From contig PAQF01000006.1 of the NCBI GenBank assembly GCA_002709695.1, positions 1-64,000 on the forward strand: 64,000 nt of DNA, in the 5' to 3' direction. The notes under the pieces are model-generated. The model did no database searches and was not told the origin of the DNA. It saw nothing but the letters and a program-made list of their open reading frames with translations. A program made the position numbers and the translations under genes. Shown piece by piece: positions 47,237 to 58,200 of the stretch (the first letter of the stretch is position 1; each line of letters begins with the position of its first letter). This DNA comes from Candidatus Poribacteria bacterium. GTDB taxonomy: Bacteria; Poribacteria; WGA-4E; UBA9662.

Positions 47237-47980
47237 TCAATCCTTACGGGTTAAGGGTACAAAACGCACTGGCATTATTCGTTTGGTCCTTACCAATCCA
47301 TCTTTGTCTTTTCGAACCAGTGTCAAATTTTGTACTTGGAATCGTCCTCCAACGGGAATGCACATCACTCCTTCAGGTTTAAGTTGTTTCACTAGCGGAG
47401 GGGGAATATGATCGGGAGCAGCTGTGACAATAATTATGTCATACGGTGCGTTTTCCTCCCAACCGAGATAACCATCTCCGATTTTGACTGATATGTTTTT
47501 ATACTTCATATCAGTCAACAGTTTTTTCGCCCGTTGGCCCAGTTCTTCAATGATTTCAATTGTATAAACATGACTAACAAGTTTTGACAGAACAGCTGCT
47601 TGATACCCTGAGCCGGTACCGATTTCCAGTGCTTTGTAATCCTTTTTCGGCTTAAGTTGTTCAGTCATATAAGCAACAATATAGGGTTGTGAAATCGTCT
47701 GATCATAACCTATTGGCAGTGGACTATCCATATAGGCGCGAGACCATAATTTCTGGGGCACGAACCTATGACGTGGAACCTGAAGCATAGCTTCCAAAAC
47801 CGATTCGGTTTTGACACCCACACGACCGTCCGAAACATGTCGGGAATCAATTTGGATTGTAACCATCTGTCTTCGTTCCAGCTGATATTTGTCTTCTGCG
47901 CTATAGCTGGATTCATTGACTGGACTGAATAACAGCATTCCGATCAGCAATGCATGAAGACTAAAGAAATTCAATTTCAT
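47237..47980 (-). CDS. pcm: exported protein-L-isoaspartate O-methyltransferase
   Basis: 247 residues. Pcm methylates isoaspartyl residues in damaged proteins using S-adenosylmethionine. The SAM loop is ALEIGTGSGYQAAVLS, and the substrate segment SPLPIGYDQTISQPYIVA is nearly invariant in the family. The ATG at 47980 is chosen because GGAGG lies 5 nt upstream; the longer frame adds MEDT. From this start the protein begins with LNFFSLHALLIGMLLFSP, a signal peptide, so the enzyme should be periplasmic, whereas most Pcm are cytoplasmic. The TPR gene lies downstream on the same strand. Confidence 0.93.
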   Translation of the reverse strand: MKLNFFSLHALLIGMLLFSPVNESSYSAEDKYQLERRQMVTIQIDSRHVSDGRVGVKTESVLEAMLQVPRHRFVPQKLWSRAYMDSPLPIGYDQTISQPYIVAYMTEQLKPKKDYKALEIGTGSGYQAAVLSKLVSHVYTIEIIEELGQRAKKLLTDMKYKNISVKIGDGYLGWEENAPYDIIIVTAAPDHIPPPLVKQLKPEGVMCIPVGGRFQVQNLTLVRKDKDGLVRTKRIMPVRFVPLTRKD

Positions 47981-48109
47981 GGTATCCTCCATTAAACTTT
48001 CAATACACGCCTGACAATAAAATTAAGTAACGGATCAATAAAAGAAGATTAGAAAATTAGGTGATGCTAATAATAACCAAGATTGTTTATCAGTTAACTG
48101 ACAGTGAGC

Positions 48110-48138
48110 TTTACAGTCTATCGACTCGCTAGTATAAT
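48110..48138 (+). promoter_or_regulatory. sigma70 promoter for the SDR gene
   Basis: TTTACA (48110-48115), a 17-nt spacer and a perfect TATAAT (48133-48138). The predicted transcription start is near 48145, about 40 nt before the ATG at 48186. Confidence 0.65.
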
Positions 48139-48185
48139 CCTATTCAGCAATTACATCAATAAATTGAGATTAAAAAGGTCATATT

Positions 48186-48908
48186 ATGAATCAATCTTTG
48201 AAAGATCAGGTGGCGATTATTGTAGGTAGTAGTAGCGGTATGGGAAAAGCCACGGCAGTTACTTTTGTTGAAGCTGGTGCGAAAGTTGTTTTGGCAGCTC
48301 GCCGTCAAACGGAACTAGAATCATTGGCGTCAGAACTGGGTGAAAACGCAATTTCCTGTCCAACAGATATACAAGATGCTGAACAGGTAGAAAAACTGAT
48401 AGAGTTCACCCTAGTCCATTTCGGCCGAATTGATATTTTGGTCTACGTGACTGGGACCAATATTCCCAATCGGAGCCTTGAAATTTTATCGGATCAAACA
48501 TGGGATATGATGATTCAGACCAATCTAACAGGAGCATTTTACTGTACCAAGTCAGTCTTACCAGCCATGCGTCAACAGGAGAAAGGGCTTATTATTTATA
48601 TTTCCAGTGCTGCTGTACCGTTTCCTGATACTTCTGGTGTTTCGTATCAAGCCAGCAAACATGGGTTGGTGGGATTGGCTCATGGTACATTCAAAGAAGA
48701 AAAGGAAAACGGTATCCGTACATCAATGATCTTCCCTGGGTTAACGGACACACCACTTGTGTTGCAACGTCCAGTTCCAACACCACCAGAAACTGTAGCC
48801 AAAGCGTTACAACCACAGGATGTCGCTGATACATGTCTGTTTGTGGCTTCACTTCCGGAACGAACTTATATTCCTGAATTGGTGTTAATGCCTGCGAAAT
48901 TGGCTTAG
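48186..48908 (+). CDS. short-chain dehydrogenase/reductase
   Basis: A 240-residue NAD(P)-dependent SDR. The nucleotide loop GSSSGMGK (14-21) and catalytic Tyr154 and Lys158 (SYQASKHG) with Ser140/141 (YISSAAV) are present. The NNAG-type motif is replaced by VYVTGTN (87-93). The tail PGLTDTPLVLQRP and ALQPQDVADT is normal for classical SDRs. AAAAGGTC precedes the ATG, and a clean promoter lies at 48110-48138. The substrate is unknown. It is monocistronic and convergent with the symporter gene. Confidence 0.9.
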   Translation: MNQSLKDQVAIIVGSSSGMGKATAVTFVEAGAKVVLAARRQTELESLASELGENAISCPTDIQDAEQVEKLIEFTLVHFGRIDILVYVTGTNIPNRSLEILSDQTWDMMIQTNLTGAFYCTKSVLPAMRQQEKGLIIYISSAAVPFPDTSGVSYQASKHGLVGLAHGTFKEEKENGIRTSMIFPGLTDTPLVLQRPVPTPPETVAKALQPQDVADTCLFVASLPERTYIPELVLMPAKLA

Positions 48909-49036
48909 GAAAGCTGATGATAACCGAATCACTGGTTCCAATGACATGGTGGTTTCAATAGGCTGGGCCTCGAAAGCAAAATCATTGCACCGTGTTGAAA
49001 TGTTATTGTTTTTTCGCCGGTATTGTTTTGAAAAAA

Positions 49037-51148
49037 TCAATATAGTTTTTCAATGCGTAGCGGAATTTTCTCTCTGTTTTTAGCCACTATTTGGGTGTGT
49101 ATATCCTGACCAAGAAAAATCAAGTTCTGATTGCCGGTTTCAACCCGTTCAATAATTGCATGCGTTGAATTTAATCCGCCTAACCACCAACGCTTGTCAG
49201 TGATGTAAACTAGATCAGACTCTTTGGCCCTAAGTATATCTGCCAAGGGTTGAGATATTGACACCAGTGGCAGTTGATGTGTACCTGTTCGGGTTGTTTC
49301 TTCATCCAAAATTGTTGCTAAAGCAAATTCGCATTGGCTTTTTCGCTCTTGACCAGCAGATCCTTTGTACCGTTCCAATGCTTTTTCAATTGTTCCCCAA
49401 ACGTATCCGTTTTGTTTCTCAAATGGTTCTGGAGTAGTGAAAAAGGTCGTGATAATTCCAATTATAGTGCTGATAGACAGACCATAACAGGCACGCATGA
49501 ATTTATACTGGCTCATACCAGAAAAAATATTGTTCCCAGATGACTTCATCGGTACGCCATGAGCAAAAGGACTAATGATTTCCGGTAAAAACAGTGACAA
49601 AACGATGGCTCCCATCCCACCAATTAAAGTATATAAAGCTGCTTGCCGAGTATAACGACGCCAAAAAACACTAAATAAAAGTGTGACAACTAAAGGTGGC
49701 GTAACAGCAGCTGTAAAGGCACCATGGGCTTCGTAGATTGTTTTAAAAGACATAAATACTGGAACCAAGAGAACACCTAGTAAAGCCACCGACACTGAAC
49801 TCCATCGAGCAACTTTCAAAAGTTTTTTTTCGGAGGCATTAGGGTCGAATATTGGCTGATATACATCGTTGACCACGATGGCAGCAATAGCTGTGATAAG
49901 TGTGTCGACTGTAGACATTAAAGCCGCTGTCATGGTTGCTAGAATTAAGCCGAAAACGCCTGGTTTGCTCAAAAACTCGGAGGCAACGAAGAAAGCTTCA
50001 TCAGCCTTGATATCGGGTGGTAACATTCCGGCATGAACCAGAGCTTTTGCAACCCATCCTCCTGAAGCAACAACAATTGCCGCAACCGGCATCAAAACCA
50101 AGACCACTACCAATATGGCTTTTCTACCGTCCATCAGCGATTTTGCTGACATGAATCTCATGGCAAATCCCTGATTCAAAAAAAAGAACATCGCTGTATT
50201 GGCCATACCATCTTGCCAAAATATTCCGACACTTGGAAAAGATGGATCTGAATTAAAGTTAGGAAAAGCTAGACGGTGGGTACGAGGAAGATGTCCCCAG
50301 AATTGTTCTAATCCTCCAAGATAATTAATGCCCAAAAACAATATCAGTATTCCAGTCGTAAGTAGCATTACCCCTTGAAAGAGATCAGTCATAATTACAC
50401 TGGTTTGTCCTCCTGCTGTCACGTAAACCGAAGATATCGCTGCCACCAAAATTGCAGCAGCCAAGATGGGCCACCCTAACAGAATATTTAACACTTTTCC
50501 CATGGTAAATAGATTAACGCCTACATAACCAATCAAATAAATCAAAATATAAACAGTGGCCCACTTACGAATCTGCCGGTCAAACCTTTTTTCGAAGTAT
50601 TCCGGGATAGAAGTCAACCGAGAGAAGTACATAATAGGAAGCCAACCGAATAGGAGTAATGGTAGCCACATCCAATCATTGAAATAGGTTTGGCTACTGC
50701 CCAACCCATAGGTATAAGCAACACGGCTATATTTGACAAAACTGTATGAACCGATGGTTGTTGCTACCAGGCTAAAAGTAATGAGCCACCATGAGAATCG
50801 TTGACCTCCAAAGAAAAAATCCTTTAAAGTTTTCTGCCGGCGGCTAAATCTGGTACCAATAATCAGAATCATGATGAAATAGGCGACCATGATCCCATAG
50901 TCCAAGGGAGTTCCCAAAGTGGGTTTTCTCGTTTCACTCCCAGTGTAGGTTACAGCCTCCAATTCGGACATGGGGGCAAACTGCAAATAGCCGTGAAGGA
51001 CAAAGAAAAACAGGAAGGTTGCCAACAAAGCCAGCAGATTTCTCAACTTGCCATTGGAGAAACCAACATACCCTTGTTTAAAAGCATAGAATAACCCAAT
51101 GCTGAATACAACTACCCCTATAAAATACTGGTAGATGAAATGGCTCAT
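49037..51148 (-). CDS. sodium:solute symporter family protein
   Basis: 703 residues with about 14 hydrophobic helices, including the SSS core from residue about 85. GIMVAYFIMILIIGTRF, FFFGGQRFSWWLITFSLVAT and SIPEYFEKRFDRQIRK are typical of the solute:sodium symporter family. The first ~80 residues contain two additional membrane segments. The C-terminal ~130 residues (from KQNGYVWGTIEKALERYKG) are a soluble extension that ends LRIEKLY. The transported solute cannot be told. No strong ribosome site is seen upstream of 51148. Confidence 0.9.
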   Translation of the reverse strand: MSHFIYQYFIGVVVFSIGLFYAFKQGYVGFSNGKLRNLLALLATFLFFFVLHGYLQFAPMSELEAVTYTGSETRKPTLGTPLDYGIMVAYFIMILIIGTRFSRRQKTLKDFFFGGQRFSWWLITFSLVATTIGSYSFVKYSRVAYTYGLGSSQTYFNDWMWLPLLLFGWLPIMYFSRLTSIPEYFEKRFDRQIRKWATVYILIYLIGYVGVNLFTMGKVLNILLGWPILAAAILVAAISSVYVTAGGQTSVIMTDLFQGVMLLTTGILILFLGINYLGGLEQFWGHLPRTHRLAFPNFNSDPSFPSVGIFWQDGMANTAMFFFLNQGFAMRFMSAKSLMDGRKAILVVVLVLMPVAAIVVASGGWVAKALVHAGMLPPDIKADEAFFVASEFLSKPGVFGLILATMTAALMSTVDTLITAIAAIVVNDVYQPIFDPNASEKKLLKVARWSSVSVALLGVLLVPVFMSFKTIYEAHGAFTAAVTPPLVVTLLFSVFWRRYTRQAALYTLIGGMGAIVLSLFLPEIISPFAHGVPMKSSGNNIFSGMSQYKFMRACYGLSISTIIGIITTFFTTPEPFEKQNGYVWGTIEKALERYKGSAGQERKSQCEFALATILDEETTRTGTHQLPLVSISQPLADILRAKESDLVYITDKRWWLGGLNSTHAIIERVETGNQNLIFLGQDIHTQIVAKNREKIPLRIEKLY

Positions 51149-51307
51149 TTTAGGTTGTTTCTACAATGATATTTTATCAAACCAATTTCTCCGGTTGTGG
51201 CCTTGAAACAAACGGGATTTTAGCATTATTAGTTGAAACATAGCAACTGAAAACCTACCTTAATGGAGGTAACATTTTGTCTCAGAAATGTCCGAAACGG
51301 AGACATC

Positions 51308-51336
51308 TTGACACAAAACTTGACCTGTGATACACT
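51308..51336 (+). promoter_or_regulatory. promoter of tRNA-Pro
   Basis: A perfect TTGACA (51308-51313), a 17-nt spacer and TACACT (51331-51336). The predicted start near 51343 precedes the tRNA by about 20 nt. Confidence 0.6.
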
Positions 51337-51361
51337 TGATTCCCTGTAGTTTCAAACATGT

Positions 51362-51436
51362 CGGGGCGTAGCGCAGTCTGGTTAGCGTGCATCGTTCGGG
51401 ACGATGAGGTCGGAAGTTCAAATCTTCTCGCCCCGA
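51362..51436 (+). tRNA. tRNA-Pro (anticodon CGG)
   Basis: A complete cloverleaf: acceptor CGGGGCG paired with CGCCCCG, a D arm, anticodon stem CATCG/CGATG with loop TTCGGGA (CGG at 51397-51399), and T arm GGAAG-TTCAAAT-CTTCT. The C1:G72 pair and the discriminator A are typical of bacterial tRNA-Pro. CCA is not encoded. Confidence 0.97.
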
Positions 51437-51462
51437 TTGTTCCAAATTCGGATAATTTGTAG

Positions 51463-51510
51463 ACAGATAACGCAGCAATATTGAAAATTGCTGCGTTATC
51501 TGTTTGTTCA
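51463..51510 (+). terminator. long hairpin after tRNA-Pro
   Basis: A perfect 17-bp stem, with arms at 51463-51479 and 51487-51503 and a 7-nt loop, followed by a weak T-rich end (TTGTT). It probably terminates or processes the tRNA transcript. It ends about 16 nt before the recO ATG, so it may also control read-through into recO. Confidence 0.65.
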
Positions 51511-51519
51511 GGCTGAAAG

Positions 51520-52269
51520 ATGGCAGTCAAAAAGACAGAAGCGATTGTTATTAGATCCTATCCTCTGGGTGATTCATCAAAGATTTTGACATTCTACACC
51601 AAAGAATTTGGAAAAGTTCGCGCTGTCGCAAAAGGGGCTAAACGCACAAAAAGCAAATTTAGGGGTAATGTTGAATTACTGAACCATGGTTTTTTAGTTT
51701 TCTTCGAGAAACCTAACCGGGATTTGCAAAATGTTAATGAATTCGATCTCATCAATTGTTTCGGTCAATTAAAACAGGATTTTGATCAGACAACTTATGC
51801 CTGCTACTGTAGTGAACTTGTAGATGCCATTGAATTTGAAGGTGGTGTAAACCAAGGTGTCTTTAGTTTGTTGATTGACACTTTCAAAGCGCTACCAGCT
51901 GCGAAAGACATCCTGCTGCTTGTTAGGACTTTTGAACTTTGTTTGCTGAATGAAACTGGTTATATGCCGCTTTTTTCACATTGTATATCTTGTAGCGACT
52001 TGTTGATAGATACTCCTGCCAAGTTTAGTGACCGATTGGGCGGATTGATTTGTTTGACCTGTCGTCGTCAGGATTTACATTCGGTTTCGATATCGTTAGA
52101 AAGTATCAAGTTATTGAAAACACTTCAACAGACAGATATATCAGTACCCTATGAGGCGCAAGTATCGCCAAAAAATCATCAGGAACTCAAAACGGTCCTT
52201 TTCTCCTTAATTGCGAATCAAACTCAGAAACAAATAAAGAGTTTGCAGTTTATTGAAAATTTAAAGTGA
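51520..52269 (+). CDS. recO: DNA repair protein RecO
   Basis: 249 residues. The N-terminal OB fold starts EAIVIRSYPLGDSSKILTFY with the characteristic KGAKRTKSKFRG. The zinc site is formed by the CISCSDLL and CLTCRR cysteine pairs in the C-terminal half. RecO loads RecA with RecR during gap repair. The ATG at 51520 follows AGGCTGAAAG. The gene is followed after 14 bp by glyQS, a frequent neighbourhood for recO. It is preceded by tRNA-Pro and its hairpin. Confidence 0.95.
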   Translation: MAVKKTEAIVIRSYPLGDSSKILTFYTKEFGKVRAVAKGAKRTKSKFRGNVELLNHGFLVFFEKPNRDLQNVNEFDLINCFGQLKQDFDQTTYACYCSELVDAIEFEGGVNQGVFSLLIDTFKALPAAKDILLLVRTFELCLLNETGYMPLFSHCISCSDLLIDTPAKFSDRLGGLICLTCRRQDLHSVSISLESIKLLKTLQQTDISVPYEAQVSPKNHQELKTVLFSLIANQTQKQIKSLQFIENLK

Positions 52270-52283
52270 ATTGAAGAACATAT

Positions 52284-55277
52284 ATGACCTTTCAGGAAAT
52301 TATTTTAAACTTGCAGGAATTTTGGTCCGATTACGGTTGTACCATTACACAACCTTATGATATAGAAGTCGGCGCAGGCACTTTTAATCCATCAACATTC
52401 TTGCGTTGCTTGGGACCAGAGCCATGGAATGTTGCTTATGTTGAACCTTCTCGACGTCCAACAGATGGCCGTTATGGTGATAACCCATATCGACTTGGTG
52501 CTTATTATCAATATCAGGTAATTCTTAAACCTTCACCAACTGATGTTTTGCCGCTCTATTTGGAAAGCTTGAAGAATCTGGGTGTTGATCCACGTACAAA
52601 CGATTTCCGTTTTGTTGAAGACGATTGGGAATCTCCTACTCTGGGTGCTTCCGGGTTAGGTTGGGAAGTTTGGTGGAACGGTGCAGAAATTACGCAGTTC
52701 ACTTATTTTCAACAGATGGGTAGCTGTGACCTTAACCCTATCTGTGCGGAGTTAACTTATGGATTAGAGCGTATCGCTTTATATCTACAAAATGTTAATA
52801 GTGTTTATGATATTCGGTGGAATGAACATTTGAGCTATGGTGATATACATCATCAAAGTGAGGTTGAATTTTCCAAATACAATTTTGAAGTTGCCAATAC
52901 CGAAATGTTGTTAAACTTGTTCAACACCTACGAACAAGAGGTCTTTGCTTGCTTGGATCAAGGCCTAGTTTTACCAGCCACAGATTATGTTCTCAAATCT
53001 TCTCACGCCTTTAATTTGCTTGATGCTCGTGGGGTGATAAGTGTTACTGAACGTGGTGGTTACATTGAACGTGTCCGACGTATGGCCCAGCGTAATGCAC
53101 AAGCCTATTTAGACCAAAGAAACGATCTGGGTTATCCGTTGGGTATAGCAGTGGAAGACAAACAGAAGCATCAAGCAAGTAACACACAATTGGTTATTGA
53201 AGAGGATGTCGCAGACTTTCTATTTGAAATTGGCACGGAAGAAATTCCAGCAAGTTATATCTCTGCTGCACTTGATCAACTGCAACAGATAGCCAAGGAA
53301 ACACTTATGGAACAAAACTTGTCATTTGGGGAACTGAAGACAATGGGAACACCAAGAAGACTTGCTTTGTCAATTAGTAACCTTGAAACACTGCAACCGG
53401 ATCAATCAACTGAAGTAACCGGTCCCCCCAAGCAAGCAGCCTATGATGCCGAAGGTAATCCGACGAAAGCAGCAGCAGGTTTTGCCAAGTCTCAGGGAGT
53501 TAATATAGATGATCTTCGTATCGTTGAAACCCCTCGTGGAGAATATGTAGCTGTAACAAAATTGCAGAAGGGATGTTCCACTGCTAATATCTTAGTAGAC
53601 TTACTACCCAGTTGGATTGATTCTCTGAATTTCCCTAAAACTATGCGGTGGGATAACCTGCGGTTCGCACGTCCAATTCGCTGGATTGTGGCTATCTTTT
53701 CAGACCAAGAAATTTCTTTCCAACTTGATACCCTTAATGCGAACAGAATAACGTATGGACATCGATCTCTGAACCCAGAACCAATTAAACTTGAATCTGC
53801 CTCCGTGGATGATTATATCAAAAAGTTGGAAACTGCTAATGTCATTGTTAATCATGATCTTCGTCGAACAAAAATCCAAAATCAGATTACAGAAATACTC
53901 AATAGTGAGGATTGTGAAACCACGATTGATCACGATTTGCTAGATCAGGTTAATTTTTTGGTTGAAGCGCCAGAAGCAATCGTCGGTAGTTTCAGTGAAT
54001 CTCATTTAGATTTACCGGTAGAGGTACTGGTGACTTCGATGAAGAAGCACCAACGTTATTTTCCTATGATTAAATCTAATAATCAACTAGTGGCCAAGTT
54101 CATCAGCATCTCAAATGGCACAGATGGCAATATCGATATTGTTCGTCATGGTAACGAAAGAGTTTTACGCGCTAGGCTTGCTGATGCGACCTTCTTTTAT
54201 CAGGAAGACAAAAAAGTGTCGTTAGCTGACCGGAACAAAAAATTGCAGTCAGTTATCTTTCAAGTCAAACTTGGGTCGCTCCATGATAAAGTCAAGCGAC
54301 TAGAAAATCTCGCCTCATTTATTGCTCAGCAAATGAAAGTAGATACTGCTACTAAAGATTATGCAGTCAAAGCTGCCCATCTGTGTAAATCTGATTTAAC
54401 CACACAAATGGTTGCTGAATTCCCCACACTTCAAGGTGTTATGGGGCGTTACTATGCCCTTGATACTGATGAACCGTACCAAGTAGCTAACGCTATTGAG
54501 GAACATTACAGGCCGGTTTCAGCTGACTCTGATTTACCTGTATCCATTGAAGGATCAATTCTTTCTATATCAGATAAAATCGATACAATTGTGGGTTATT
54601 TTGGTATTGATGAAAAACCTACTGGTTCACAGGATCCATATTCACTCCGACGACAAGCAATCGGTATTTTGCGTATTTTGCGAGAACTTGATTTATCAGT
54701 TTCGTTTCCTGCACTTGTTGAGAAGACAATTGAGCTTTACGAGGTTAATTTAGCTGAAGATACTAAGATCGAAGTTCTCGACTTTATTAAAGGAAGGCTA
54801 AAAGTCCTGTTACAAACAAAAGGCTATGTCCTTGACGAAATTGATGTGGTTCTGGCCACAGGCGAAGTTGATGTCAGTGATATTGAAAAAAGAATTCAGG
54901 CCGTATCAAATTTTCGTAGCTCAGCCAGTTTCAGTCAAGTGTATCCAGCTCTTAATCGTGTGTTACGTATTTTGCCTGAGGCTCCAGCAACGGAAATCGA
55001 TCCTGATTTGTTCGAGGACGATGCCGAACGAAAACTCAGCTCGCTCATCATAGAAGCAGATGATAATTTGAACGAGTTGATCAGGAATCAAAATTATGAT
55101 AGACTGTTGATCGAATTATCGGCACTCCAACCGGCGATTGACCAGTTTTTCGATCAAGTTTTGGTTATGGTTGATGATCAAGATATACGCCAAAACCGAT
55201 TTGCACTTTTAAATGCAGTTGGCCAGAGAATTTACGTTATTGGTGATTTGACGAAACTCGTCATTTCTGGGAATTGA
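52284..55277 (+). CDS. glyQS: glycine--tRNA ligase, fused alpha and beta subunits
   Basis: 997 residues. Residues 1-290 are the alpha subunit ([38 protein letters not shown]), a class II aminoacyl-tRNA synthetase core. Residues from about 310 are the beta subunit ([15 protein letters not shown], and later [18 protein letters not shown]), which binds tRNA. Most bacteria encode the two subunits separately; fused forms are known, for example in Chlamydia. The gene is 14 bp after recO and 20 bp before the HEAT lipoprotein, so all three are likely co-transcribed. The start ATG has only a weak GAAGAA upstream. Confidence 0.95.
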   Translation: MTFQEIILNLQEFWSDYGCTITQPYDIEVGAGTFNPSTFLRCLGPEPWNVAYVEPSRRPTDGRYGDNPYRLGAYYQYQVILKPSPTDVLPLYLESLKNLGVDPRTNDFRFVEDDWESPTLGASGLGWEVWWNGAEITQFTYFQQMGSCDLNPICAELTYGLERIALYLQNVNSVYDIRWNEHLSYGDIHHQSEVEFSKYNFEVANTEMLLNLFNTYEQEVFACLDQGLVLPATDYVLKSSHAFNLLDARGVISVTERGGYIERVRRMAQRNAQAYLDQRNDLGYPLGIAVEDKQKHQASNTQLVIEEDVADFLFEIGTEEIPASYISAALDQLQQIAKETLMEQNLSFGELKTMGTPRRLALSISNLETLQPDQSTEVTGPPKQAAYDAEGNPTKAAAGFAKSQGVNIDDLRIVETPRGEYVAVTKLQKGCSTANILVDLLPSWIDSLNFPKTMRWDNLRFARPIRWIVAIFSDQEISFQLDTLNANRITYGHRSLNPEPIKLESASVDDYIKKLETANVIVNHDLRRTKIQNQITEILNSEDCETTIDHDLLDQVNFLVEAPEAIVGSFSESHLDLPVEVLVTSMKKHQRYFPMIKSNNQLVAKFISISNGTDGNIDIVRHGNERVLRARLADATFFYQEDKKVSLADRNKKLQSVIFQVKLGSLHDKVKRLENLASFIAQQMKVDTATKDYAVKAAHLCKSDLTTQMVAEFPTLQGVMGRYYALDTDEPYQVANAIEEHYRPVSADSDLPVSIEGSILSISDKIDTIVGYFGIDEKPTGSQDPYSLRRQAIGILRILRELDLSVSFPALVEKTIELYEVNLAEDTKIEVLDFIKGRLKVLLQTKGYVLDEIDVVLATGEVDVSDIEKRIQAVSNFRSSASFSQVYPALNRVLRILPEAPATEIDPDLFEDDAERKLSSLIIEADDNLNELIRNQNYDRLLIELSALQPAIDQFFDQVLVMVDDQDIRQNRFALLNAVGQRIYVIGDLTKLVISGN

Positions 55278-55297
55278 AGGTTTTAGAAGGGGAGGAA

Positions 55298-58200
55298 ATG
55301 CAAATTAGACCTATTTCATTAATTGCTCTTACTATTCTGGTAACAGGATTGCTTGTGGGTTGTGGAGAGAGAGAAAACAAGAATATTCTAAAAGCTAGAC
55401 TTGCCTTGAGTAATCAAGAATATCAAAATGCGCAGGTATCCGTTAACTCCGCACTCGAGGCTAACCCGAACTCACATGAAGCCAAATTATTAAATGTTGT
55501 CCTAGAGATAGAAACTGGAAAGGTTAAATTCCAAGAAGTAATCTCAGTGATCGTTGCAGGACTCCAACTGCTGACTCAAGAAATTCAAAATCTTGAGACC
55601 AAAGAGGATCCTGATTCTGATGATTTGGACCAACTGGAAGCACTCGTCCGTTCTCGAAATGCTGTCACAGGTTCGTTCGTCCAAATTATTAAGGGGAAAT
55701 CGGTGTCTCCTACCAAGGAACTTTTGTTGGTATTGCTTGAAGCGGAACAGTGTTATAACGACATAACACGTCGATTGGCGAAAGACCTCATCTCGGAAAT
55801 GGGAGATACTGTTGCAGCTCATCTCAGCCAAATGGCAATTGAATATCCATCCAAAGCCATTCGCAAATCAGCTGTAAAACATCTCGGGGCCTTGGGAGAC
55901 AAGAATTTCATCACAGTTTTTCACCAGATACTGAAAAATAAAAACGAATCACCTGAAGTTCTCTATGAGGTAATTGTTGCCCTGGAAGAGATGCTTTCAC
56001 CCCAAATTCTACCGGTTCTTAAAACGGCTACCCAAACAAATTCTGCTCAAGTTCGGATGTATGCCGCTCGACTAATTGGTCAATTGAAAGCGGTCGATGC
56101 CATTGACGATTTAATGAGATTGTTTGCTGATTCAAACTCTTATGTCAGTGGCCAGGCTCAGCTGGCTTTGATTCATATGGGTACTTCTTCAATTGAACCA
56201 CTAATTGAGGTATTGAATAAGAGAGCGGTAAACATCATCCCGGATAGAAGTTCTGGTATTGTATCAGAATCTCAATTTATTGCGACTGCCTATATTGATG
56301 TAGATCGGCGTTCAGCCCGAAGATTGGACGTCCAAAGAAAAGCAATAGAGGTCCTCGGTACATTAAATGCTCGACAGGCCATTCCGAAATTGATTGATCT
56401 TCTTGATGATGATGATTTGAATGGAAATGCAGTCAGTGCACTCACTGTAATGGGGCAGTCAGCACTTCCACGTTTAGCATCTAGCGGAAAAACATCACAG
56501 GAAAATCTGATCGATTCATTAATGGACGCGGTCAGAAGTATGGAAAGAAGTGATCAAATTCGAATCCATTCTGCGAGGATTTTGAGCAATATTGGAGATC
56601 TTAGAGCTGCTGCAATGTTTATTAATGCTTTGGAAAAGGATCCTATCAGAGAAATACGTGCAATTGCCGCCTCTACAATTGGTAATATGAGAGCACGTGG
56701 TAAAGATCTTGTCATCCCATCAGTTGAAGTTTTGGCAAAATCGTTGGATGACGGAAACGACACAATTGTGATTAATGTCGCCAAAGCACTTGGTCAATTA
56801 CAAGTTCAAGATGATACAGCTGGTCAGAAACTGATTGAAATTTCTCAGGATAAGCGAAGAAGAGAAACAGTTAGGCTAGAAGCGCTCAATACTTTGGTGA
56901 TTTTGAAACCTCAGCAGGCGACGCAAGCAATGCTGAGAATTCTGTTTAGTGAGGAGACTAGTCCTGATTTGCGTCGAGTAGCGGTGAAAGTCTTGAGCGA
57001 GATTGGAGACGATGCGACCACATCAGCACTAGTGTGGGCTTTATCTACCCGTTACGAAAATGTCAGAAAATTTCAGGGGAACATGAAGAGGAAATACAAA
57101 TCCAACCTTGCCAATTTCACCGCGGATATTAAAGGATTTGGGATTGATTGGGATGGTCACCCTGATTACGAAATGCCCTCTTATCGGAACTGGGGAGAAT
57201 TGAAGCCTATTCCAGGATTGGTTCGAGGCGAGGTCGCAATAGCTCTTAAGAATTTTGGTGCTGACACCGCAGCAGTTAATTCCCTTGTTGAAGCACTAGA
57301 AAAAGATGAACGTGCGACTGTTCGAAAAAGTGCGGCTTGGGCATTAGGAGAAATCAAGGGTGAAACAGCCAGAAAACACCTTATCACTGCATTGAAAAAA
57401 GACAAGCAAGGTGTCGTACGACAGGAAGCTGCAGTTGCTTTGGGAAAGATTGGAGGGAGTGAAGTCGTTGCTCCGTTGCTTGAAAGACTTATTAAAGACG
57501 AATATGAAACAACTCGAAGGAATGCGGCTATCGCATTACGAGAGATTGAAACCGACGAAAGTGATAGAGGCCTTATCAATATTCTTCGAAAAGGAATTGG
57601 CACGTTTGAAGAAAGCCAAGAGAGTCGTTCAGTTTTAGATCAGGTCAGAACATCACTAAAAACAGGTGGTAGAGCGTTAACTTCTGATCTTCTATTGAAA
57701 TCCTTGGAAACTGATGATGAATGGGTACGCTGGGCGGTTGTTGATGCACTCGGAGCCATCCATAATAAACAAGCTGTTTCCTCTATTCTCAATGAATTAA
57801 AAAGTGAAAGTTATATTGTACGAAAAAGGGCGGTAGCCACGCTTGGTAATTACAAAAGTCGCTCAACTGTTGAACCATTGATTGAAATATTGAATGATTC
57901 CTCTGAGTCAAAATCGATTCGGGCTCAAGCTGCAGTTTCCTTGGGAAAATTACGAGATGAAAGATCTATTGAGCATCTGATTAAGATCCTTGATATTGAC
58001 ATAACCGAAATTCAGTTGCAGGCGGTAAGTGCTTTGGGAGCGATGAAGGCAGCAAATGCTGTTCCCTTAATTCAGACTTTGCTAGACGATTTGTCAACGG
58101 ATTTGTTGGTTCGTAAAGCTTGTATTAATGCACTTGCGTCTATTGGAGACAAAAGCGCAGAATCTCTGATTATCAAGGTTTTCAGGTCTGAGTCTGGAGA

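Noticed and set aside
57181..57603. antisense open frame in the HEAT gene
   Set aside because: Low-complexity Ser/Ala/Leu-rich shadow of a repeat-rich gene.
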